From positions 1 through 40,469 of the forward strand of contig CAMLEO010000020.1 in NCBI GenBank assembly GCA_946478975.1: a stretch of 40,469 nt of DNA. Direction: 5' to 3'. The position numbers were made by a program, and so were the translations under genes. The stretch comes from an uncultured Steroidobacter sp. (GTDB taxonomy: Bacteria; Pseudomonadota; Gammaproteobacteria; Steroidobacterales; Steroidobacteraceae). The notes beneath the pieces are model-generated. The model saw nothing but the letters and a program-made list of their open reading frames with translations. It ran no database searches and was not told the origin of the DNA. The first letter of the stretch is position 1. Every line of letters begins with the position of its first letter. Positions 26,937 to 33,952 of this stretch are shown in pieces.

Positions 26937-27579
26937 CATTCCTAAAGCGCCGGAGCCGCGGCGAAGCGCCGCTGTTTCAACTGTAACGCTGGTACTGATC
27001 GCAGCGCTGCTCACGATCGGGCTGGTCGCGATCGCCAATATCACTCGCGAGAAGATCGCCAGGAATCAGCAGGCATGGATCAAACAGCACCTGGACAGGC
27101 TGGTGCCCCCGCAAAGTTACGACAACGATCCCCTGACCGACACGTTACAAGTCACCTCGCCCGATCTGCTCGGCACAGCCAACCCCGTAACGGCCTACCG
27201 GATGCGAAAAGCAGGTGCGCCAGTCGCAGTGGCGATTCGGTCGATCGCCCCCGATGGTTATCGCGGGCCGCTGGAACTGCTGGTCGTCGTCGCGCCTGAC
27301 GGCAAGCTCATCGGCGTGCAAGTGATTCGTCACAACGAAACTCCGGGCCTCGGCAACGCGTTCGAGAATCGCGACAAGGATTGGTTGACGCGCTTTCACG
27401 GCCTGTCTTTGACGAATCCGCCGCAGCAGCGCTGGACGGTTCGTCGGGACGGCGGCGACTTCGATGCTTTCACTGGCGCAACGATTACGCCGCGAGCCAT
27501 CGTGAAGGCCGTGCGCCGGACGCTGGAGTTCTATCGCGGCAATCAGGAGTTGCTGTTCAAGGAAAGCCCGCACAAATGA
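26920..27579 (+). CDS. rsxG: Rsx/Rnf complex subunit G
   Basis: Periplasmic-facing flavoprotein anchored by one N-terminal helix (VTLVLIAALLTIGLVAIANI). The 219-residue product carries the covalent-FMN motif TGAT (DAFTGATITPRAIV, Thr188), the usual signature of RnfG. The ATGA overlap with rsxE at 27576-27579 implies coupled translation. Confidence 0.95.
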   Translation: MATPDDIPKAPEPRRSAAVSTVTLVLIAALLTIGLVAIANITREKIARNQQAWIKQHLDRLVPPQSYDNDPLTDTLQVTSPDLLGTANPVTAYRMRKAGAPVAVAIRSIAPDGYRGPLELLVVVAPDGKLIGVQVIRHNETPGLGNAFENRDKDWLTRFHGLSLTNPPQQRWTVRRDGGDFDAFTGATITPRAIVKAVRRTLEFYRGNQELLFKESPHK

Positions 27580-28187
27580 GCAGCCCACCGACCTCCACTC
27601 CAGTCTTCAGCGCCACCGTGCAGCTACTGGCGCTCTGTCCGTTGCTCGCGGTCAGCGACACTGTAGTCAAGGCGATCGGCTTCAGTGTGGTTGTCCTCCT
27701 GCTGCTGCCGCTGACCACACTGTTGTTTGGCGCCGTACGTCGCTGGCTCGATGAAACAATCGCACTTTCGGTGAGCCTGCTGATTTCGGGCGCACTCGTA
27801 ACGGCGAGCCAGCTGCTGTTACAAGCCTGGTTTCATGATTTGGGCGCGTCGTTCACCGTCTTTCTACCGCTGCTTGCGGTCAGTGTGGTCATGATCCAGC
27901 ACGCAGTTGACCCGCCGACGGGACTCACGCATGCGTTGAATCGCAGCATTCGCATCAGCATCGGCATCGCGCTGACTTTGCTAGTCCTCGGCCTGGCGCG
28001 CGAGCTCGTGGGGCGCGGCTCGCTGCTAAACGGCGCGGGCACCCTGCTCGGCCCGTGGGCACAACGATTCGAGATCAACGTCTTCAGCGTGGACATGGGC
28101 TTCCTGCTGGCCATGCTGCCGCCGGGCGCTTTCATTTCGCTCGGACTTTTGATCGCCGCGCGCAACTGGCTCGCCCGCCGCTTCTGA
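27576..28187 (+). CDS. rsxE: Rsx/Rnf complex subunit E, one cluster cysteine missing
   Basis: Inner-membrane partner of RsxA. The 203-residue product keeps the first motif as LLALCPLLAV (Cys21) and the C-terminal MLPPGAFISLGLLIAA. The second cysteine, normally in TNC after the FxPL motif, is absent: the segment reads VFLPLLAVSVVMIQ (Val104 at the Cys position). With the RsxA changes, only one of four cysteines that normally hold the [2Fe-2S] cluster between these subunits remains. The ATG overlaps rsxG by 4 bases. It is followed by nth, as in E. coli. Confidence 0.9.
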   Translation: MSSPPTSTPVFSATVQLLALCPLLAVSDTVVKAIGFSVVVLLLLPLTTLLFGAVRRWLDETIALSVSLLISGALVTASQLLLQAWFHDLGASFTVFLPLLAVSVVMIQHAVDPPTGLTHALNRSIRISIGIALTLLVLGLARELVGRGSLLNGAGTLLGPWAQRFEINVFSVDMGFLLAMLPPGAFISLGLLIAARNWLARRF

Positions 28188-28201
28188 GCGTTCCCTGAAT
28201 C

Positions 28202-28936
28202 ATGAATAGAAAAAAGATCGCCGCGATATTCGAACGTCTCAAAGCCGCGAATCCCGCGCCGACCACGGAATTGGAATATTCCACCCCGTTCGAGCTGCTG
28301 ATCGCAGTGATCCTGTCGGCGCAGGCGACCGACAAGAGCGTGAACCTCGCGACGCGCGAGCTGTACAAACATGCCAACACGCCTGAAAAGATTCTCGCGC
28401 TCGGCGTCGAGGGTCTGTCGGGTTATATCAAGACGATCGGGCTGTATAACACCAAAGCGAAGAATGTGATCGCGACCTGCCGCGCACTGATCGAACAGCA
28501 TGGCGGCAAAGTCCCCGAATCTCGCGAAGCGTTGGAAGCCTTACCGGGCGTCGGCCGCAAGACCGCCAACGTGATCTTGAACACGGCGTTCGGTCACCCG
28601 ACGATCGCGGTCGATACTCATATATTTAGAGTAGCCAACCGCACCGGCCTCGCGCCCGGCGACAACGTGCGCACCGTCGAAGATCACCTGGTGAAAGTCG
28701 TGCCTGAAGAGTATGCGCACGACGCGCATCACTGGCTCATTCTGCACGGCCGCTACACGTGCATCGCGCGCAAGCCAAAATGCCCGGAATGCGTGATCCT
28801 CGATCTGTGTGAATACAAAGAGAAGACCAAACCGGACCAGAAGCCTGCGGGCGCAAAGCCAAGTATCTTCGCCAAGACGCCGCTGGCGAAGAAGGCGACA
28901 AAGCAGCGCGTGAAGCGTCGCCAACGCATTGTCTGA
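28202..28936 (+). CDS. nth: Endonuclease III
   Basis: Base-excision DNA glycosylase/AP-lyase for oxidised pyrimidines. The 244-residue product (E. coli 211) has helix-hairpin-helix LPGVGRKTANVIL with the catalytic Lys, AVDTHIFRVANRTG with the catalytic Asp, and the Cys pattern C-x6-C-x2-C-x5-C for the 4Fe-4S cluster. The extra length is a Lys/Arg-rich C-terminal tail (KTKPDQKP... to RVKRRQRIV), likely unstructured and DNA-binding. It follows rsxE by 14 bases; the rsx-nth order is conserved in gammaproteobacteria. Confidence 0.97.
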   Translation: MNRKKIAAIFERLKAANPAPTTELEYSTPFELLIAVILSAQATDKSVNLATRELYKHANTPEKILALGVEGLSGYIKTIGLYNTKAKNVIATCRALIEQHGGKVPESREALEALPGVGRKTANVILNTAFGHPTIAVDTHIFRVANRTGLAPGDNVRTVEDHLVKVVPEEYAHDAHHWLILHGRYTCIARKPKCPECVILDLCEYKEKTKPDQKPAGAKPSIFAKTPLAKKATKQRVKRRQRIV

Positions 28937-28952
28937 AGACGTACAGAGCCCC

Positions 28953-29300
28953 ATGTCGGATAACGAACCAGAGATGCTGCAAGCCCTGGCTGCGCACGGA
29001 CAGAAGATCGTCATCCGGTGCGTCGTGCTCAGTTTTGTACTGCGCGCCGCAGAGCGAGCTGAGTCTCTGCCGGGTTGGGCGCTTCAGGTGTTGTTCTTCT
29101 GTGTCGCGGTCTATTCGCTGGTCGGAGTGGTGAGGATCTGCTCCGGGCTCGGCGAGTCTCAGAACAAGAAAATCGTCTTCATGGTTCTGGCTTTCATTCC
29201 GGTCGTGAATCTGGCAGCGCTGGTCTATCTGAGCATCCGGACCAGCAGGATGCTACGCAGCGCGGGTTGGACGGTCGGCCTGTTCGGAGCGCGGCCATGA
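28953..29300 (+). CDS. Small unknown membrane protein
   Basis: A 115-residue protein with hydrophobic segments at about residues 20-33, 46-63 and 75-95, short loops and a basic tail (RTSRMLRSAGW). I do not recognise it. A TTG eight codons upstream overlaps the end of nth, but the ATG is favoured because the extra residues are not hydrophobic and there is no Shine-Dalgarno sequence. It overlaps the next gene by four bases (ATGA), so the pair is probably one unit, but no function can be inferred. Confidence 0.65.
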   Translation: MSDNEPEMLQALAAHGQKIVIRCVVLSFVLRAAERAESLPGWALQVLFFCVAVYSLVGVVRICSGLGESQNKKIVFMVLAFIPVVNLAALVYLSIRTSRMLRSAGWTVGLFGARP

Positions 29301-30139
29301 TTTTGATCGCCCTGCAGCTTCTGTTCGCTCCGGTGGCGGCGAGCATTGCAGGAATCGGGCTGTGGGCACTCCATCGGCACGAGCCCATGGAAGACGACGC
29401 GCTGGTGCGGCGGTTCGTCTTTTTCCTGGTGATGGCGGGCGTCGCACTGTACGCGACGATGAACTCGGACTCGGTGCGACGGCGCATCGATCCGCAGTTT
29501 CGAATCGTGAGCGAGATCCAGGCGCATCCGATCTACGATACCTTCAAGCGCTCGAGTCCCGACGAGGCGCCACGGCTGAGCGAGTTGCTTGCCAGGGAAA
29601 TGGCCCAAGGAGCGAGCATCTCGGAGGCGATGCTGCGTGCACGAGGGTGGCTGACGAAGGCGGGTAACGATCGGATCGGCTTTACGGACCAGGCGACCCG
29701 GCTGGACTGGGGACGAGTCGCGGTGGATTCTCTAAAAGAGCTTCGCGGCCGCGATCCGATGTTGTGCCAGCGGATGATTTCCGGGCAGACCATCGATCCC
29801 AAATCTTTGCAGCAGGCGTTTTCGGAAAAGAACACTGCAGCGTTTCAGAGTGCGCTCATTGCTGTTTACGAAGCAGCTGACAAAGGCATGCGTCACCAGC
29901 TTCCCCGCGAGCAAGCGGCGGACTTCAACGCAAGCGCATTGGAATTCGGCGTGATCCAAGGAGAATTGGAGCGCCAGTTCGGCACGGATGTCGCTGCATG
30001 GGTTTCGAGTCGGGAGCATCAGGGCCGCCCTGCCGCTGCCGCGGAGAAACTCTGCTCGGCTCGTATCGCACAGCTCGAAGCCATGTTGACGCGCCCGAAA
30101 CCCACCGCGGCACTGCTGATCGACAGCGCTTTGAGGTAG
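29297..30139 (+). CDS. Unknown membrane-anchored protein
   Basis: A 280-residue protein that I do not recognise. Two hydrophobic helices come first (ILIALQLLFAPVAASIAGIG and RFVFFLVMAGVALYA), followed by a soluble, mainly helical domain with several charged stretches (SVRRRIDPQFR, DQATRLDWGRVAVDSLKEL, KLCSARIAQLEAML). The start was chosen at the ATG overlapping the previous stop. A frame beginning further upstream overlaps the previous gene by more than 200 bases and is rejected. No motif of a known enzyme is seen. Confidence 0.65.
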   Translation: MILIALQLLFAPVAASIAGIGLWALHRHEPMEDDALVRRFVFFLVMAGVALYATMNSDSVRRRIDPQFRIVSEIQAHPIYDTFKRSSPDEAPRLSELLAREMAQGASISEAMLRARGWLTKAGNDRIGFTDQATRLDWGRVAVDSLKELRGRDPMLCQRMISGQTIDPKSLQQAFSEKNTAAFQSALIAVYEAADKGMRHQLPREQAADFNASALEFGVIQGELERQFGTDVAAWVSSREHQGRPAAAAEKLCSARIAQLEAMLTRPKPTAALLIDSALR

Positions 30140-30221
30140 CTCGCGAGCCGTTCGCGACCATGAACCAATTCAGCGCTCCGCCGTCTGAAGCTGTCGCAGC
30201 GTAACTCGTTAGTGGACACAG

Positions 30222-31160
30222 ATGCATCGTCGCGATTTTGTTTCTCATGCCGTGCTTGCCACGCTCACCGCCCGGCCGCTTGTATCACTCGCGGACTCTA
30301 CCTGCGCACCGCCTGCGACTGCTGAACAAGTCACCACTGGGTTGAATCTCAGCGGCAAGACCGCTGTGATCACCGGCTGCAACTCCGGGATCGGTTTAGA
30401 AACGATGCGTGTGCTCGCACTTCGCGGTGCGCACGTCATCGGCACGGCACGGACGTTCGAGAAAGGTCAGCAAGCGTGTGCGCAAGTGAAGGGGCGCACG
30501 ACGCCGGTCGTGCTTGAGCTGTCGGACTTTGCATCTGTGGTCGCGTGCGCGGAGGCGATCCGCAAGTTGAATGTCAGCATCGACATGCTGATCCTCAACG
30601 CCGGCATCGTCTTGCCCGAGTGGCGCGCGATCAACGGCATCGAGCAACATTTCCTGGTGAATCATCTCGGCCACTTCCTGCTCACCCAGCGTTTGCTCGA
30701 TGGCGTAACGGCGGCGGAACAAGGCCGTGTCGTAGTCGTCGGCAGCGGCAATCATCGCGATGCGCCCGCCGGCGGCATTCAATTCGACGATCTCTCCGGC
30801 AAGCGCTGGAGCGGACAGGCGTATGCGCACTCCAAGCTCGCGAACGGATTGTTCTCACTGGAGCTGTCGAAACGTTTGCGCAGCACGCGCGCCACCTCGA
30901 ACTGCCTGACGCCGGGTGCAGTGGATACAAACATCCGACGCCACCTGTCCCAGGACGATCGCCCCACCCAGCTCAAGTCCGCCGCCGAAGGCGCCGCGGC
31001 CGTTTGTTACGTCGCTGCTCATCCGAGCCTCGCGAAAGTCACAGGCGAGTACTTCAAAGACTGCAGCCCCGCGCCGCAAAGCCCCTACCAAACCGACGCG
31101 GCAATGGCGAAGAAACTTTGGGATGTATCGACCCAGCTGACGCGGAAGTACCTGACGTGA
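30222..31160 (+). CDS. Tat-type exported short-chain dehydrogenase (SDR)
   Basis: NAD(P)-dependent oxidoreductase of the classical SDR fold, 312 residues. The N terminus begins MHRRDFVSHAVLATL and has a twin-arginine motif (RRDF) before a hydrophobic stretch ending LVSLA, suggesting Tat export. The Rossmann motif TGCNSGIG follows, then NHLGHF, the catalytic Ser in VVVGSGNH and YAHSKLAN with the Tyr-x3-Lys. SDRs are usually cytosolic, so the Tat-like leader is unusual. The substrate is unknown. The gap of 82 bases upstream shows nothing clear. Confidence 0.8.
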   Translation: MHRRDFVSHAVLATLTARPLVSLADSTCAPPATAEQVTTGLNLSGKTAVITGCNSGIGLETMRVLALRGAHVIGTARTFEKGQQACAQVKGRTTPVVLELSDFASVVACAEAIRKLNVSIDMLILNAGIVLPEWRAINGIEQHFLVNHLGHFLLTQRLLDGVTAAEQGRVVVVGSGNHRDAPAGGIQFDDLSGKRWSGQAYAHSKLANGLFSLELSKRLRSTRATSNCLTPGAVDTNIRRHLSQDDRPTQLKSAAEGAAAVCYVAAHPSLAKVTGEYFKDCSPAPQSPYQTDAAMAKKLWDVSTQLTRKYLT

Positions 31161-31170
31161 GGTTCACTGA

Positions 31171-31485
31171 ATGAAAGTCATAGATCACGAGCCGCAGACC
31201 TGGTTCTTGCTCGAAGATGCGGGCGCGCTGTTCCTGGATGGAAACTACAACCATGGTTTCATCGGATACGATTGGATGATTCAGCTGAGCGCGGAGGAAA
31301 TGGATCGGTACCGGCAGCGAGGGCGAGAGTTCATCAGCTGGCTCGCCGAGGATGTTCAGAACTCGGCACCCATTCTGGAAGTGAGTCACTCCAGTTACAA
31401 AGCCCGGCGAGTGTCCGGCGCGCTGTACGCCAGGGCTGCGGCGGCAATCGAGGAGTGGCGGGCGACGGGCCGGCAGGCCACGTAA
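31171..31485 (+). CDS. Small unknown protein
   Basis: A 104-residue protein without a signal or membrane helix; GAGG lies nine bases before its ATG. It has an aromatic N-terminal half (WFLLEDAGALFLDGNYNHGF) and a helical C-terminal half (LYARAAAAIEEWRATG). I do not recognise it. It lies between the SDR gene and a DUF1841 gene that has its own promoter. Confidence 0.6.
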   Translation: MKVIDHEPQTWFLLEDAGALFLDGNYNHGFIGYDWMIQLSAEEMDRYRQRGREFISWLAEDVQNSAPILEVSHSSYKARRVSGALYARAAAAIEEWRATGRQAT

Positions 31486-31503
31486 AGTTCCGGGCCTTGG
31501 GGC

Positions 31504-31509
31504 TACAAT
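31504..31509 (+). promoter_or_regulatory. Candidate leaderless -10 element of the DUF1841 gene
   Basis: TACAAT with exactly six bases to the ATG at 31516, the same as upstream of rsxA. No Shine-Dalgarno sequence is present. This geometry places the expected transcription start at the start codon. Confidence 0.5.
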
Positions 31510-31515
31510 GCCCGC

Positions 31516-31953
31516 ATGCCGTTTTTCGACACCCAATCGCGCGACGACCTGCGTCGCGTCTACATCGAGGCCTGGCGCAAGCATCGCGAGGGGCTGCCAA
31601 TGGAGCCGCTGGAGGCGCAGGTCGCCGACGTGGTCGCCCTGCATCCTGAATATCAGGCCGCGCTGGAACACCCGGACGAGGTCGTGGAGCGGGACTACAA
31701 ACCCGAGGGCGGCCAGTCAAATCCGTTTCTGCACATGGGCTTGCACCTGGCCGTGCGCGATCAGATCGCCACCAACCGGCCGCCCGGCATCCGCCAGGCC
31801 TACGAAGCGATCGCGCGGCGCCTGGGCTCGGAGCACGACGCCGAGCACCAGATCATCGAATGCCTGGCCGAGGCGTTATGGGAGGCGCAGCGCTCGCAGC
31901 GCCTGCCGGATGAACAGGCGTACCTGGAACGGGTGAAAAGCCTCGCCCGGTGA
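31516..31953 (+). CDS. DUF1841 family protein
   Basis: A 145-residue cytosolic protein matching DUF1841: MPFFDTQSRDDLRRVYIEAW at the N terminus, HMGLHLAVRDQIATNRPPGI in the middle and an acidic helical tail. The family is common in gamma- and betaproteobacteria but has no established function. It precedes fumarase by 46 bases. Confidence 0.85.
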   Translation: MPFFDTQSRDDLRRVYIEAWRKHREGLPMEPLEAQVADVVALHPEYQAALEHPDEVVERDYKPEGGQSNPFLHMGLHLAVRDQIATNRPPGIRQAYEAIARRLGSEHDAEHQIIECLAEALWEAQRSQRLPDEQAYLERVKSLAR

Positions 31954-31999
31954 GGTAGATTTCGCGCTCTTTTTGCCGCCACCACTGCTCACCGCCCCT

Positions 32000-33523
32000 A
32001 TGCCGACCATCAAGCAGGACGACGTGATCCAGAGCGTCGCCGACGCGCTCCAGTACATCTCGTACTACCACTCTCCGGATTTCATTCAGGCCATGGCGGC
32101 TGCGTACGAGCGCGAGGAAAGCGCCGCCGCCAAGGACGCGATCAAGCAGATTCTGGTGAATTCGCGCATGTGCGCCGAAGGTCACCGCCCGATCTGCCAG
32201 GACACCGGCATCGTCACCGTGTTCGTCAAAGCCGGCATGGGCATTCAGTGGGATGCGACTTTGAGTCTCACCGACATGATCAACGAGGGCGTGCGCCGCG
32301 CTTACAACCATCCGGACAACATGCTGCGCGCCTCGATCGTCAACGATCCGGCGTTCGACAGGAAAAACACCAAGGACAACACGCCCGCGGTGATTCACAT
32401 GGAGCTGGTGCCGGGCAACGAACTGGAAATCTCGCTCGCGGCCAAGGGCGGCGGCTCGGAAAACAAAGCCAAGATGACCATGCTGAATCCGTCGGATTCG
32501 ATCGTCGACTGGCTGTTGAAAGTGATTCCGCAAATGGGCGCCGGCTGGTGCCCGCCCGGCATGCTCGGCATCGGCATCGGCGGCACCGCCGAGAAGGCGA
32601 TGGTGCTGGCGAAGGAATCGTTGTTCGAAGAGATCGACATTCATGAGCTCCGCGAGCGCGGCCCGAAGACCAAGATCGAAGCGCTGCGCCTGGAGATCAT
32701 GGACAAGGTCAACGCGCTCGGCATCGGTGCGCAGGGCCTCGGCGGCCTCACCACCGTGCTCGATGTGAAGATCAAAGATTATCCGACGCACGCCGCGTCG
32801 CTGCCGGTCGCGGTGATTCCGAACTGCGCCGCCACTCGTCATGCGCACTTCGTGCTCGACGGCTCGGGCCCGGCGAAGCTCGAAGCGCCGGATCTGAATC
32901 TGTGGCCCAAGCTCACCTATCAGGCGTCCGCCGAAGCTCGCCGCGTCAATCTCGATGCGCTGACGCGTGAAGACGTTGCTTCGTGGCAGCCCGGCGAACG
33001 TTTGTTGTTGTCGGGCAAGATGCTCACTGGCCGCGACGCTGCTCACAAACGTCTCAGCCAGCTGATCGAGTCCGGCCAGCCGCTGCCAGCGGGCCTGGAT
33101 TTCAAGAATCGCGTGATTTATTACGTGGGCCCGGTCGATCCGGTGAAGGGCGAAGCCGTCGGCCCCGCCGGCCCGACCACCGCGACGCGCATGGACAAGT
33201 TCACCGACATGATGCTCGGCAAGACCGGGCTGATCGCGATGGTGGGCAAGGCCGAGCGTGGCCCCGAAGCAGTCGAGTCGATTCGCAAACACAAGGCCGC
33301 GTACTTGATGGCGGTCGGCGGCGCTGCGTATCTCGTGTCCAAAGCAATTCGCTCCAGCCGCGTGGTCGCGTTCGGCGATCTCGGCATGGAAGCGATTTAT
33401 GAGTTCGACGTAAAGGACATGCCGGTGACCGTGGCGGTCGACTCCAAGGGCGAGTCGGTGCACGAGACCGGCCCCGCCGAATGGAAGAAGCGCATCGGCG
33501 GCATTCCCGTCAAAGTGATGTAA
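32000..33523 (+). CDS. fumA: Fumarate hydratase class I
   Basis: Iron-sulfur fumarase of the citric acid cycle, 507 residues. Cysteines for the [4Fe-4S] cluster are visible in RPICQDTG, GWCPPGMLGIGIGG and VIPNCAATRH, and the substrate loop GGGSENKAKM is present. A TTG nine codons upstream is possible, but the ATG at 32000 fits the family length. The oxygen-labile class I enzyme suggests a low-oxygen or versatile metabolism, but class II enzymes may exist elsewhere. Confidence 0.96.
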   Translation: MPTIKQDDVIQSVADALQYISYYHSPDFIQAMAAAYEREESAAAKDAIKQILVNSRMCAEGHRPICQDTGIVTVFVKAGMGIQWDATLSLTDMINEGVRRAYNHPDNMLRASIVNDPAFDRKNTKDNTPAVIHMELVPGNELEISLAAKGGGSENKAKMTMLNPSDSIVDWLLKVIPQMGAGWCPPGMLGIGIGGTAEKAMVLAKESLFEEIDIHELRERGPKTKIEALRLEIMDKVNALGIGAQGLGGLTTVLDVKIKDYPTHAASLPVAVIPNCAATRHAHFVLDGSGPAKLEAPDLNLWPKLTYQASAEARRVNLDALTREDVASWQPGERLLLSGKMLTGRDAAHKRLSQLIESGQPLPAGLDFKNRVIYYVGPVDPVKGEAVGPAGPTTATRMDKFTDMMLGKTGLIAMVGKAERGPEAVESIRKHKAAYLMAVGGAAYLVSKAIRSSRVVAFGDLGMEAIYEFDVKDMPVTVAVDSKGESVHETGPAEWKKRIGGIPVKVM

Positions 33524-33526
33524 CCC

Positions 33527-33952
33527 ATGCAGATTCAGCACGCGATCCTGCTGCCACCGACGGTGCTCGCGCTGCTGACTGCTGTTGTATTCGGGCGCCT
33601 GTACACGGATCGCATCGCCGAGATTCGCGCCCGACGCATTCATCCGCAGCAGCTGGCGACGTCGAAACAATCGGCGGACACGCTGCAGAACGTCGCCGCC
33701 TCGGACAACTACCGAAATCTGTTCGAGGCGCCGGTGCTGTTCTACGCGCTGTGCGGCTATCTCGCGGTCACACAACTCACAACGGTGGTGTTGCTCGCTT
33801 GCGCATGGGGCTACGTCTTCCTGCGCGCCGCCCACACGTTCGTTCATCTCACCAACAACAAAGTGATCCGTCGCTTCCAGCTGTTCTTCGCCAGCTCCAT
33901 GGTGCTGTTCGCGATGTGGCTGCTGTTCCTGGTCCGGCTGCTCACTGCATAA
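33527..33952 (+). CDS. MAPEG family membrane protein
   Basis: A 141-residue integral membrane protein with four helices, of the family that includes microsomal glutathione transferases. The motif NYRNLFEAPVLFYAL (an Asn/Glu cluster after helix 1) and VFLRAAHTFVHL are typical. It follows fumA by three bases. The 3' end overlaps the convergent glgP by 11 bases. The bacterial substrate is unknown. Confidence 0.85.
   Translation: MQIQHAILLPPTVLALLTAVVFGRLYTDRIAEIRARRIHPQQLATSKQSADTLQNVAASDNYRNLFEAPVLFYALCGYLAVTQLTTVVLLACAWGYVFLRAAHTFVHLTNNKVIRRFQLFFASSMVLFAMWLLFLVRLLTA

Noticed and set aside
31853..33847. Long minus-strand frame opposite fumA
   Set aside because: Shadow of the fumarase frame; composition rich in His, Arg and Gln and no domain recognised.
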